Assembly (NCBI GenBank): GCA_964036195.1
Contig: OZ038451.1
Location: 7,692,529-7,756,528 of the forward strand
Direction: 5' to 3'
DNA length: 64,000 nucleotides
Source of the DNA: Sphaerolaimus hirsutus
Lineage: Eukaryota; Nematoda; Chromadorea; Monhysterida; Sphaerolaimidae
In this document: one piece after another, positions 36,242 through 48,387 of the stretch
Position numbering within the stretch: position 1 is the first letter of the stretch
Layout of the letters: each line of letters begins with the position of its first letter
Position numbers and translations under genes: made by a program
Notes under the pieces: generated by a model
Databases searched by the model: none
What the model was told of the DNA's origin: nothing
What the model saw: the letters and a program-made list of their open reading frames with translations, nothing else

Positions 36242-36974
36242 CTGAATGGGGGTGGTGTTGAGATGGGTTGTGAACTTGTGAGTGTGTCAAATGTAGTGAT
36301 GGAAAAGCGCCATGGCGCTGGCGCTTGGCGCTAGCGCCAAAGCAAAAAGCGCCATGGCGCTTTTGGCGCTTGGCGCTAAAACGCTCTGGCGCCATTGGCG
36401 CTAGGCGCTGCAATCCTATAAAGCGCCATGGCGCTTTTGGCGCTTGGCGCTATAATGGACTGGCGCCATTGGCGCTTGGCGCTAGCATTTTAAAAAGCGC
36501 CAAAAAAGCGCCACACCATTTGCGTATTTTTCAGGGGATTTACCAAATATGCCACCAAAAATAAGAGATAACTATTGTTCAGTGATTTGTCCAAATGTTG
36601 TTCGTGTCCACATGCCTGTACACACAGTAAATATTTTTATCAATGATTGCATATTTTCACCCGTTTTTTAAACAGTCAGCTGCTGTATAGCTTTTTGTCC
36701 AATAAAATGAAAATATGTAACATGTCACGCTTTACAAGGAATCTTGCATACCATTCACACTCAACGATGGCAAAAACACACATATTAAATACGGAAACTC
36801 AATGAGTTTCCGTGTTTTTGTTTAACACGGAAACACGGAAACTCAGAAATTTAGAAAAACATGGAAACTCAAATGAGTTTTTTTTCAGAGAACACAGAAA
36901 CACGGAAACACAGAAAATACGGAAATGTTTTTTGAGTTTTTTTCAGGCACATGATTTGAACTGAACAATGTGAG

Positions 36975-38005
36975 CAGGGTTGGTTTTATAAAAATCATTT
37001 GTATACAAATTGTATAAAAATTGTATAAAAATGTATTTTATTTTTATTTTATTCTTGTTTCATTTTATTTTATTTTATTTTATTCCAAAATAATAATAAA
37101 ATAATAAAATGGACCATTTTACAAAAATTTTACAAAAATTTTACAGAAATTTTACAAAAAATCAGAATCTTGCATGCAAGGTCAGAAAAATTTGATAATT
37201 AGACCTAAACATGAAAAACGTGTGACAAATTTTTCCATTACTTTGCAAAAGTTGCATGCAGTATGTATTGTTAGCTAGTTGCAAGTGTTAAGTTACAATT
37301 ATCGATAAGAATGGTTTGCATTTTCAGTAGAAGGATTACTGGAGTGTGCTGGGCGCATTTGTAAAACATTGTGCAAAGTGTCAATTGTCATGACAAATGT
37401 AGTAAAGAGTCAATTGGCATCTCAAATGTCAAGCAAAGTATAATTGTCATGACAAATGTCATGCAGAGTGTAAATTGTGTATCTGAATCTTATGTTTTGG
37501 TATCCAAACCTTATATTTTGGTATCCAAATCTTATGTTTTTGTTTCCAAATGTTCTCACATAAGATTTGCTTACAAAAACAACAAGATTTGGATACAAAA
37601 GATAAGATTTGGATACAATTTGCTTTACAGTTTCCACTTTAATTTATGTTTGTCATGACAATTGACACTTTACTTAACATTTTCATGAAAATTGACACGT
37701 TCCATTCCATTTCATATGACATTTTGACACTTTACATGGCTTGGGACTGCCCCAGCTCCGCGAATCAACAGGTTGAACTATAAACAACAGAAATTTTTTT
37801 TACAAAAAATATGAATTTTTATACAAATTTTACAAAAATATGAATTTGTATACAATTTTACAAAAAATTTACAAAAATTCAAATTTTTATACAATTTTTA
37901 TTTTTATTTTAAAATTATCCATTTTATTTTATTTTATTTTATTCTTCAATTTTCCATTTTATTTTTATTTTATTTTTATTCTTTTCTGAGATTTTGCCAA
38001 CCCTG
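36975..38005. mobile_element. CAGGGTTGG hAT-like element, perfect duplication
   Basis: Ends CAGGGTTGGTTTTAT and GCCAACCCTG; 8-bp duplication AATGTGAG (36,967-36,974 and 38,006-38,013). Arms iterate TTTACAAAAATTT and TTTTATTTTATT. Its sister is 56,601-57,605. Confidence 0.85.
37345..37752. mobile_element. Introner-family segment inside a hAT-like element
   Basis: Iterated TGTCAATTGTCATGACAAATG units, ending GGCTTGGGACTGCCCCAG like the introner copies; the left end is degenerate. It lies at the same internal place as 56,955-57,372 in the sister element, so it is part of that family or was captured before it spread. Confidence 0.5.
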
Positions 38006-38051
38006 AATGTGAGTATGAACATACATAATGTATGTGTGTATAGTATTTTTA

Positions 38052-38600
38052 CCGTATATCCTTGAATAAGACCCCCCCCCCTCGAATAATACCCCCCTTG
38101 AATAACACCCCCCTGTTGGCCATGTGAGGAAAAAATAACGCCCCCCCCCCTTGAATAAGTCCCCCCTCTGGGTAAAACGATCGATGAGCAACACACGAAA
38201 ATGAAACCGAGACAAACAGAAAAATAAAGCTATGTCTGGGCTGATTCATCGAATGCAAATGGGGTCTGGTGTGTGAAACGAAAAATACAAAAGAATGTTA
38301 GCCGACGGCCAGGACGGCACAGCAGATACATTTTGTGTACGCAGCGTATGCATACCTACACGCCGATGAACACGAATTTTAGGATGGATACGTTGTTTTT
38401 GTTCTTGTTGAACTGGTCATTTTCTGCATTAGATGTGTTGACGGAATGCATACAAACAATGAATAATGTGAAAGTTTTCCTGGAAGTTCTGAGGAAAAAA
38501 TAACTCCCCCCTTGAATAGTACCCCCCCTTGAATAACTCCCCCCTCCAAAACCTCTGACGAAATAATAACGCCCCTGGGGTCTTATTCAAGGATATACGG
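38052..38600. mobile_element. CCGTATATCCTTGAATAA element
   Basis: Inverted ends CCGTATATCCTTGAATAAGA with TA flanks, poly-C blocks between. A sequence variant of the CCGTATTTCC family. Confidence 0.7.
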
Positions 38601-40107
38601 TATATGTATTTACATGAGTCAGTTAATCAGGCTCTCAATAAACATGTTTCTGATGAGCTGAAATGGTTTTTGCAAAAGAATGTGATGATTTGATGAAGAA
38701 AAAAGATTTTGCTGCTGTCAAGTTTTGGTGTGGTTTTGGAGACAAGGCGGTGTACTTAGCATGCCAGTGTCCACTGACAGCGTGGAGGGTTCCTTAAGCC
38801 AGTGCCCAGGATATTGGGCGCTAGGCATCTCCATATGAACCCATTTTCTCTTGAACGTGATTTTTTGTTGAAATTTAATATGAGGTGTTTTGGGATGGGT
38901 GAGTAGTTCAGATACATTGAAGGCTTCAACGGATGTGCATGTTCAAGTATAGTTGCAGTTTAATCACACAGTACAACATACAGTGCACATCCATTGAAGT
39001 ATTTTATTGTACAGTGTGAATTGTTGTTTTTTGACATTTTGTTGATGCTTATCCTGTGGAGTGGACATGCTTATTTTTTTGATTTTGTGGACTGTAGTGG
39101 ACATTTTTGTGGACTTTTTGACACATGAACAAATATGCAGATCCTCAATATGTGGAACATCTATATCAGCAAAACCTATAGCAAAACCTATATATGATAA
39201 AACCCCTGTTTTCACATCAAAATGCTGTAAAATGCTACTTTTTGAGCTTTTACCAAAAAACTTGAGTTTTTACAGGAAAACTTGAGTTTTTTCCAAAAAA
39301 ACTTGAGTTTTTACAGGAAAACTTGAGTTTTTACAGGAAAACTTGAGTTTTTTCAAAAAACACTGAAATAAAACACGGAAACTCAAGTTTTTTTCATGAA
39401 AAGAACTCAAAACACAGGTTTTCATTTTTGAAAAACTCAAAACACAGAAAGTGTTTTTTATTTGAGAACTTACCCATTGTTGTTCACACTACACCAAATG
39501 TCAACTGGTCTGAACCAATGTAAATTAAGCTTGAGGAGGAGTTGACAAATGATGTTCAAATGCAACAGTATTGAATCACCTTTAGCATTCCAGATATGAA
39601 AAATCTCTTATTTAATTATATAAGACGTTGTAAAGACATAAAAGTGTAATACATAATACAGGTACCTATTTATATACATACATGGCTAGTTAGGTAGTAA
39701 TATGTTCAAAAAATGTTGGCGCTGGCGCTATTGGCGCTTGGCGCCATTGCCTTCTGGCGCCATTGGCGCTTGGCGCTATGGTCTGAAATAGCGCCATGGC
39801 GCTTTTGGCGCTTGGCGCTAAAATCGTCTGGCGCCATTGGCGCTTGGCGCTGGACGCTGAAAAGCGCCATGGCGCTTTTGGCGCTTGGCGCCGAAACTGT
39901 GGCGCTTTTTCCATCACTAGTCAAATGTTCCACTTGAACTTGAAGATGCCACTTTAGAAGGGCTTTACAACAAGGTTTTTACTTGGTGTTTTAAAAAGTT
40001 TGAGTAACTCCGGTTTTTGACCAATGAAAGTGTGCTAATTTGTGTGCTTAATTTAAAAGGAACATATTTTTCGATTAGGCAAACTGCACAAAATATTTAT
40101 GTAATTA

Positions 40108-40514
40108 CCGTATACCTCTAATATAAGGTATACCTTATATTGTTTTCGTCAGATTTTTAGAGCTAAAAGTTATACCTTGTATTAGAGGGCACCTTCAATT
40201 TTTTGCCAGATTTTCGTCTGGTCAACAATACAAAGTTTCTCTTCGAGTGAATAGTGCCGCCGTAAACTGACACATTTTTCAGCGGCGGAAGTCGACGAAG
40301 AGTCATCGCAGTCCCCTACAGCACCATTTTCATCATTTTCTGCTATGTCTAGCAACCATTTTTATTATTTTGCATGTTTTGGCACGCAGCCAGCTGTGCC
40401 TTATTAGAGGTATGCCTTATATTAGAGGGTACCTTATATTTATTTCGTCGCGTTCAAAATAGCCAAAAGTTATACCTTATATTAGAGGGATGCCTTATAT
40501 TGGAGGTAATACGG
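40108..40514. mobile_element. CCGTATACCTCTAATATAAG element
   Basis: TA-flanked, starts CCGTATACCTCTAATATAAG and ends TATTGGAGGTAATACGG; internal TATACCTTATATT units. Confidence 0.7.
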
Positions 40515-40965
40515 TAATACTGGATGGAAGTTCACGATTTATTTCCCAAAATACATAGTGAATCAACTTAAATTTCAGTCATATTTTCGGTACTCTAGTA
40601 TGCTTCCCATCAGGAAAAAGTAAATATTTACGCTTTTTCAACCGTGTCACATTTAGCTGTCAAACGTGGTGACAACCCTTGGACGACCATTTTTATTTTT
40701 AGAATAGGTATTTGACGGCAGGTTTTTAGTATGCGTTCTGACAGTATGTTGTTTCATAAAAAAGTATGAATTACATGAATTAAATGCAAAATATTAGCTG
40801 CTTTCGATTAGTTTTCATGTAAAAATAATGTTTGAGTAGAATACATACTTTGCAAGCACTGGTAATTAAAAATGTACTGAAATTTGGACCAGTCATTCTT
40901 AAAAACAAAATAAATTGAAAAAAGTTCCCGCCAAACTTTTCATTGAAGGCAGAATCAAAATCTAC

Positions 40966-41079
40966 CTGTCCATCCAATGTTGAATTTGGATCGCCCAACA
41001 ACAGCTCAACTTCTTGTGGTTTTAAATTAACATTGTGAGTTTTAGCCTCCCTTCGCATTTCGCGTCGCATCGCCGAACT
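40966..41079 (-). CDS. Orphan exon, possible degenerate EF-hand
   Basis: A 38-codon open segment lies between acceptor TTTTTCAG and donor CAG|GTAGAT and reads SSAMRREMRREAKTHNVNLK then PQEVELLLGDPNSTLDGQ. A basic helix followed by DPNSTLDGQVDFDSAF (the last part would be read only if the donor is not used) resembles an EF-hand helix and loop with a two-residue insertion. No neighbouring exon was identified. Codon use is more AT-rich than in the other genes here. Confidence 0.3.
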
Positions 41080-42320
41080 CTGAAAAAATACAAAAATGCC
41101 ACTATTTGATTCATATTCACACGATGAATGGTGTGCTAAATCATTGAAAAATTTAAACACTGTATTTTGATCAGTGACAAAAATACGTGTTTCATATGTG
41201 ATACGGTACATTCCACGACCACACACTAGTTGACACACGTGTGTCAACTGGTCTGTGTCAACTCAGATTTCAGCTTCACGCGTCGCTGAACGAACTTTCA
41301 ATGCACTTGCCATAATATTTAGGTATCTTTGCACTGCCGCATGTGCGTTTGGAGATCGCTCTGCGACACGTGAAGCCGAAATCTAGAGTTGGCACAGACC
41401 AGTTGACAAATAAGTGTCAACTAGTGTGTGGGCCGCTAATGTGTGCAAAGTGCAACATGTAGGTAGATATAATATAAACATGATGCACATGAGAAGTGGC
41501 ATTGGGCTCATTTGATATGCAACGGGCAAGTGCTTTGCGTAAGCAAAAACATGATACCCTACCGTATACTAGCCCAGAATAACTTAATCGACAACTTCCC
41601 GGTGAATGAAGTTGTCTAAACAAATGAATTTTTCTGGGGAAAATAAATGATTAAGGTTTAAAAAATAATAAAAATTTGCTCCAGTCTTTGAATGCCAACT
41701 TTAACATAAATACCATAGCATCTAAATTGCTCAAATAGTTCTAAAATGCTCAAATAGCATCTAAAATTCTCAACACAATTGATAACGACACGAAAGTATT
41801 GTGATAATAGATGTTCTCACAGTCTAGACGACACTTTATATCATAATATTCATATCAAGGCTTATATGAGTGCCTGGGGCTATTGGGGAAACAGACATCT
41901 AAAATAGCTTTGCAAGTACACAATCCCTGAACATTACATTTTTTTACATGGGAAATGTCTCCTCCATCTGCATAAAATATGAAAGTGGGATAGTTCATAG
42001 TTCAGTTTTTAACATGCATAAAAAACTTTGAACATTGTGAGATATACCTACCTTGGAATGACATGAAGTCATGAACCAATTAACCCAAAAGTACACTCGG
42101 CGGACCGCAAAGTATGTGCAGTATCCTACCGTAATTTCATGAATAAAATCTTCCGATCATATTCGAAATTAATCATCCCATACTAAAGACGAAATATTGT
42201 GATGCAAAAATTTCATAATTTTTGGTTCATTATTCAGATGGATTATGGTAGGTTTCCGTACTAGGTGTAATGTCCGCCGAGTATAACATATTTACACACA
42301 CACATGCCTAAAGAGTCCTG
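41080..42320. other. Stretch without recognised gene
   Basis: Contains a CTAGTTGACACACGTG inverted element (41,222-41,438) and AT-rich DNA; a fragment near 42,085-42,290 repeats the motifs seen at 2,770-3,120. Confidence 0.45.
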
Positions 42321-42502
42321 GTGCCAGTGCCAGGCCCTTTAATGTGTCATACAAATGGCATGCAAATTTTTTTCATAGGTATGTTATTTAAGGTGTCGAA
42401 ATATCAGTAATAAAATCTTCTAGTTTTGTTTGGATTGACATTTGTCATAACATTTAACATTTGACTACACTGTCTTCACACTTTACAGGGCTTGGGACTG
42501 CC
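42321..42502. mobile_element. Solo introner-like element, splice-compatible on the minus strand
   Basis: Ends GCCAGTGCCAGGCCCTTTAA and GGCAGTCCCAAGCCCTGTAA (inverted), flanks TCCTGG and ACCTGG. On the minus strand it would read ACCAG|GTGGCAG...GCACCAG|GAC, a valid intron. No adjacent exon was recognised. Confidence 0.6.
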
Positions 42503-43125
42503 ACCTGGTTTCAATTCTACAAGTTGACAAGTGACAAAAATGTGATGAGTAAATCCAGTATTAAGTATCTTCAGTTCCAAATTTTCTTATCAATCAGCTT
42601 TTTATTGTCAATTGCCACAGCACATAGAGAAAAAGTTGTCACTAAATACCAATAATTGGAACCAGATCCATACTCCACACGTGAAAATAAAATGAAAGCA
42701 TTTGAAATTGTCTCCAGCTATTTATAATGCAATGTAATGTAAGCCAAATGGAAAAAAGCCTACGGGACCGAGCTTTATGCTTGAATGAGAACTTGTAGAA
42801 TGTCTTGTCTCTTGTGCAATATAAGTGGGCTCATTTTTCTCCCCCGAGCAATTTATATCGGCTCAAAATTGGATAGCGGCCCATTTTTGCCACCATTCAC
42901 TTGAATTGCAGGCTTTTGCGAGCTTTTGGGATTGATTGATAAGGCGGCTTTTTTACTTATTTGATGAAACTGAATGGAGGCATTTTCCAGCGTGATGTTT
43001 GAGTGCGAGCGCATGATTTTATCTGGGGATGTAATTTGAATTCGTTTGCAGTCTGGTTAGCATTGAAAAATATTTTCAAAGATTTGTTCTTAAAATAACA
43101 GAAAATGTAAGATTTTCCAGTTTTT

Positions 43126-43395
43126 TAGTGATGAAAAAGCGCCAGGACTTTGACGCCAAGCGCCAATGGCGCAGAAGCAGAATAGCACCTAGCGCCAAAG
43201 CGTCATGGCGCTTTCTGTATTGGCGTTAGCGCAAAGCGCCAGCGCCTGGCGTTATATGTTCCCGGCGCCACAACAAAATAGCGCCAAGCGCAAAAACCGT
43301 CATGGCGCTTTTCATGGGTGTGGCGCCACAGTAAAATAGCGTTAAACGCCAAAAGCGCACTGGCGCTTTTTCTTTGGTGCTGACGCCAGGCGTTT
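43126..43395. mobile_element. Degenerate gcgcc-repeat element
   Basis: TAGTGATGAAAAAGCGCC at the left, decayed gcgcc units; right end not preserved. Confidence 0.55.
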
Positions 43396-44812
43396 TAATG
43401 CATTTTAATGCAAACAACCTAATGTACACAACCTAAGTACATTGGCTGGGTAGGTATATTAAATTTAATACTTCAAATTAATCAATCAAATTTTAACCAA
43501 AGTATATTTAAAATTAGCGCCATATTGAGACCAGATGAGGCGAACGATAAATGCAATTTAATAAATGAGAAAATATGTCACATTAAATAAAACAGGTGCA
43601 ATTTATTAAATAAAACATTAAATAAAACAAAATAAATTACTAATAAAACTTTCGCGCCTGATTAAAAGCAATATTAATAATTGAATGGAAGAAATATCGT
43701 GCTGAAAATGTGGCATGTACAATAACACATAGTACAGCTATGTAAAACTTCAGCTGTCTAATTTTACACAGACACACACACTCAAAATTCACCTATTATT
43801 TGCAGCCAAGTGTCGGTGTACATCAACTGCAAGACAAAAAAACGATGTCAGCAAAGTATTGTAAATAAATATTAGTTCGTTGAAAATTGCTAGGCACACA
43901 TCTCATCTCAGCTTAGCGGGGACAGACACACTAAACCATACATAAATACATACTTATACAAATGCGAGTGTACAAAAGTACATAAAATGCATGGCCGGCT
44001 TATGTGGCTTTAGCCACATTCATGCAAATTGCAAACCTCGTTTTTATTTGTTCATTGGTTCATTTGTCCATGGATTGGGGACAACTTTTATGATGTTTTC
44101 CGCTCGGAAGTTTCTGTGTTTTTTTCCTGGATTGACGGATGTGTGGAAGTTTTTTGAATGATGAATACCATATTTGCTTGAATAGTTACCCCGTAGATTT
44201 TTTTCGCTCTAAATTTTTCGAGGGAGAACTACCGAGGGGGGGGGGAATTATTCAAGAGGGAACTCTTATAACGCCAAATTTTTTAAGCACACTTCTATAA
44301 ATTACTTCTAAATACGAAATGAACACATGAACATAAAATGTGCCGTTGCCATTGGTAGGGAACACTCCGATTTTATTGTTACACCCTGGATGCACGGCTG
44401 CATTATTAGCATTCGATAATTCGGGCCTGACGAAGCTTTTTTTGTTTGATCTGGTTTCACCGACTGGGTATTTTATAAAGATGGGAAGCGTTCATTCATT
44501 GCCCAGTGGGACTATTCAAGTGGGGGGGGGGGTATTTTTCCTCACCAGCTTAACAGGGGGATTATTTAAAGGGGAATCACGCCAATACGCGGTATATGGA
44601 AATGTATAAAATATAAATGAGTAATAATTAGCAGTAAATCCATTCTTATGGTTTGGGGATTTCAACAGGAACATGCGCACAATTTTCAACAGGAGAAGTT
44701 ATTCAAACGAGCGATATATCAGTCTGTAAGGCCCCCCTCCCCTGAACAAATCCGCCATTTCAATGTATGAAAATGGGATTGTGCTATGCAAAATTGAACT
44801 CGAAAGAGCATA
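43396..44812. other. Stretch without recognised gene
   Basis: AT-rich. A poly-G-bearing relative of the CCGTAT family with degenerate ends (CCATATTTGCTTGAATAG near 44,170 to about 44,595) is the only feature. Confidence 0.45.
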
Positions 44813-45632
44813 CCGTATTTCTTCGAAATACCCCCCCCCCTCGAAATACCCCCCTCTCGAAATACCCCCCCCCCCTCAAAATGGGCACTATGAATTTATA
44901 AACCCCCCCTCGAAGTACCCCCCCAAATTGAGTGTATGAGGAACGTAAACGACAAAAGCTGATTTTTGTCATCCGGGCAATGCAGAATACACGTGAAAAC
45001 AATAACTGTATTACCGTAAATCCTCGAATAAGTCCCCAGGGGAGTTATTTTTTCGTCAGAATATTTTGAGGGGGGAGTTAATCGAGGGGGGGAGTTATTC
45101 GAGGGGGGGAGTTGTTTTTTCCTCAGAATATTCAGTACATAAGTACGTACATCGCCGCTCTAAATAAAACATTCTTTTGTGTTTACGTTGCATACGCAGC
45201 ACTGCCTTTGCATTTGATGAATCAGACCATTGCTTTTTTGGTCTGTCTGGCTTCATCGAAATGTTTTTATGTGACACGACTTAGTTGCATCGAACATAGG
45301 GGGGAGTTATTCGAGGGGAGGAGTTATTTTTTCCTCAAGCTCGCAACTGGGGGGAGTTAATCGAGGGGGGGAGTTATTCGAGGGGGAGGACTTATTCGAG
45401 GATTTACGGTATGTTAGAACAGTGTATATATACGGTGTACACAGTTAAACAAGTCTATAGAGTCTTATACATGGCGGTTTTGTTGCATTTTTCGACGTTT
45501 GCGTACGTTTCAATCGACAATTTAGTACTGGGATTTCTAAAAATTGCTGGCGAAATAATAAACTCGAAATACCCCCTCAAAATTTTCACTCTGAAAAAAT
45601 AAACCCCCCGGGGGGAATTCGAGGAAATACGG
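44813..45632. mobile_element. TA-type CCGTATTTC element with a nested variant
   Basis: Outer ends CCGTATTTCTTCGAAATA and inverse. Nested at 45,014-45,409 is a variant with ends CCGTAAATCCTCGAATAAG and TA flanks, so one member of the group jumped into another. Confidence 0.7.
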
Positions 45633-46005
45633 TAGATAGACGCATGGTTTTAAAAACGTTCAACACTGCTAAATGGAGAAAAGAGTGAAGCTTCCTTCAC
45701 ACATAAATATTGTCATTGACACATTTTGAGCAATTTTTTATAGTCATAAATTTTTATTTATCTGTTCAAAGTTGCTCACTCATTCTCTGTACAAAGCGGA
45801 GCTTTGTACATATTTTGGTGTTTCCTTCTGAGGTAATTTTCCAACATCAAAATTGTTTGGGGGAACCTCACCGGGAGTTATTCAAGTATTGATAAACGGT
45901 AAATATTTTTTCAAAATAGCGCGGTGATACTATGCGACAATCTTCAGCATTGTTACGCTAGATTTCGGTTATATTTACTTTTTGTTGTATTTACTTTTTA
46001 ACCTA

Positions 46006-46443
46006 CCGTATTACCTCGAAATACCCCCATGGGGGTTTATTATTTCGCCAGCAAAATTTGAGGGGGGGTTAATTCGAGGGGGGGGTTTATTCGAGGGGGG
46101 GTTTTATTATTTCATCAGAAATTTTCGTAAGGATCGTAGTAAATAGTTGGCATTTGCGTACCCAAAATAGGTAATAAATGTGTCCAAACAGGATATATTT
46201 GGACATAAAAACGTAGATAGCTACACAAACTAGTCTATGTGTAGCTGCAATGCAAATTAACAGTAATATACATCATGTACATTGCGTACATGACGTATTT
46301 ATTATGTGCATGACGTACATCATTCCGAAGGGGGGGGGGTATTTCGAGGGGGGGGGGTTATTATTTCCCCAGCCTATTTTGAGGGGGGGTTAATTCGAGG
46401 GGGGGGTTAATTCAAGGGGGGGGGATAATTCGAGGTAATACGG
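46006..46443. mobile_element. TA-flanked CCGTATTACC element
   Basis: Inverted ends CCGTATTACCTCGAAATA; nearly the same interior as 813-1,253 in reverse (shared GTGTCCAAACAGGATATATT). Confidence 0.7.
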
Positions 46444-46879
46444 TAAATAAAAAAACAAAATCTGTCAAAATTACCTATAGTATTATTGAGAGAATTGAGA
46501 TCGGTAAAAAATAAACCCTTTGGGAAATCAATGAAGCAAATAGCAAACTTCACTTCAGCAATACAAAATAACATTGTGGTGAAATGCGAAACCAGTAAAA
46601 AGTAATAGGTAAGCATTATGTTACAAGTGACTTTTTCAGTTTAAGTACCGGAATATAAAGTAGAAAATTGTCTGCCCACAAAATACAAAGGAAAATAGAA
46701 GTTAATTACTCCTTGTCTTCCAAACTACTAATCTTAGGGACCTGTGTATTATGCAAAATATTATTTTCCTCAGTGACTTTGTGTATTTAATTAGGTATTT
46801 CATTGGGCATTTAAAAAGAAAGCACTTGTTTTAGAAAGTGTGCTAAAAATAATAAAAAAATAATGGACTTACTGCAAGC

Positions 46880-47344
46880 TCATTCCAAGTTATGACTGGC
46901 ACCAAAATGGACCTTTTTTGCTTTTTGACCACTTTTCCCATTGTGAAAAGGTGCATTGACAGTTAGAAAATTGAAAAACTCATCAATTTTTTGCCTCATA
47001 AGATGATTGAATATGTGACAAAATATGCACTTTTCAGCAATTTCTCTGCCTGTCCAAAAATTAGCACAATATGAAGCCAAGTGAAAATAGTTCAGATGGG
47101 CAGAATGTGCTAGATTTATGACATTTAAATACTCATTTTGATGTTGGCCCACATGTGGTATGTGAAGCAAATGTTCTGTCAATTTATTATCCTTCACACC
47201 TATTTCTGCACAGATGTTGTGGCAAAACAAAATAATTTCTTTGTGAGACCCGCTTTTTTCCGGGTGACAGATGAAAAGGTAATTAATTTGAGTTCTCCAA
47301 GTTGTGGTACCTAAATTTCTAAGTTTCTCACAGATTTTAGACAT
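46880..47344 (-). CDS. Orphan 154-aa ORF, function unknown
   Basis: A single uninterrupted ORF sits in one of the few stretches free of obvious inverted repeats. Composition is balanced and rich in His, Asn and Cys, with FICHPEKSGSHKE, FCHNICAEIGVK and EKCIFCHIFNHLMRQK. I recognise no domain. It could be a single-exon gene, one exon of a longer gene, or a relic of an autonomous transposon. AT-rich third positions set it apart from the GC-rich exons of the recognised genes. Confidence 0.3.
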   Translation of the reverse strand: MSKICEKLRNLGTTTWRTQINYLFICHPEKSGSHKEIILFCHNICAEIGVKDNKLTEHLLHIPHVGQHQNEYLNVINLAHSAHLNYFHLASYCANFWTGREIAEKCIFCHIFNHLMRQKIDEFFNFLTVNAPFHNGKSGQKAKKVHFGASHNLE

Positions 47345-48387
47345 AACATTTCATTCAAAAAATCATATAGATTCAAGCAGTTAATGTTTATTGCTAAGAT
47401 CAGTTTTGATGAAAAATTGTTTGTGATACTTTGTGGCTAAAATAGCCCAAACATGACTGAAAACTTTTTTTTACCTTTTAGAATTCCTTGAAATGAATAT
47501 AATACTGTTTTATATGGAAATACTGATTTTGTGAACCGCATTAATTGTAGACGTTTTTGAGTGATGAACAGGCATATAATTATGGTATAATATACCAAGA
47601 AATATTATTTCTGTAGACTGAAAGTTCAAAACCTATTAGGTATATTTATCTTTACCTGGATTCGTGGCTCCTATTTCAATTGAAGCAGTTAAACATTTGT
47701 CGCGTAAAACACAGTTTCTCGTATTTTATTTTAACTGATTATTGGAAACATGCCAAAACCCATGATTCAATAGATTTGGATACATGTTGTATAAAAAATT
47801 CCTGAATTAGTGGTTCATTTCACACCTTCAAACGTTTATTCCGTACTGCGATGTTTTAATTTGTAATAAAAATACGCCCACATGTGGTCCTTTCATTGAT
47901 TCACCGTTCTTATGTCCACATAATTAATTAAAACAACGATTTTGTTTTGGAGGGTACTTATGAGTGTATCCAGAATTTTCGAGGCAATTAAATATATTGA
48001 CAGTCTCGGAGATGATGGGTTTTGTTTTCCTTCGGGAATGTAATTTTGGACGAATGTTTGGAAGGTGATTGAAAAAATGGATTTCTATTTGCTTTTGCAG
48101 TGGTTTATATTCAAAATTTTTGCTTAAAATTGAACGTGGATCGGAATTTATATTTTTAAGACAACTCAACAATTGAAAAAGGTCAACTTAAGAATTTGCA
48201 AACCTATTTTTTATGAACAAGCAGCGACCACCGAATTGAATCATTTGAAATCCCGAGTCCCAATTTGTCGCAGTCGCAATTTCTTTTCCCATTCCCTCAA
48301 ACAAAACTTCCAATCCCAATCCCAAAAACACTCAACCTCCCCAAAAACACTCAACCTCCCAGAACCTCCCAACCAGAAACCCTCAAA
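47345..48387. other. Upstream region of the Hv1-like gene
   Basis: AT-rich with few repeats. An 82-codon minus-strand ORF at 47,924-48,172 has no recognised family. The 100 bp before the ATG at 48,388 is pyrimidine/A-rich and could be 5' UTR; no TATA box was identified. Confidence 0.35.

Larger units (their letters stand above)
36294..39919. mobile_element. 3.6-kb hAT-like composite with gcgcc ends
   Basis: TAGTGATGGAAAAGCGCC at 36,294 and its inverse ending at 39,919; perfect 8-bp duplication GTCAAATG (36,286-36,293 and 39,920-39,927). The gcgcc arms are 36,294-36,515 and 39,714-39,919. Inside are the CAGGGTTGG element 36,975-38,005, the TA-type element 38,052-38,600 and ACACAGAAAC arrays on both sides. 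It sits just upstream of the MS4A-like exon at 36,241. Confidence 0.75.
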
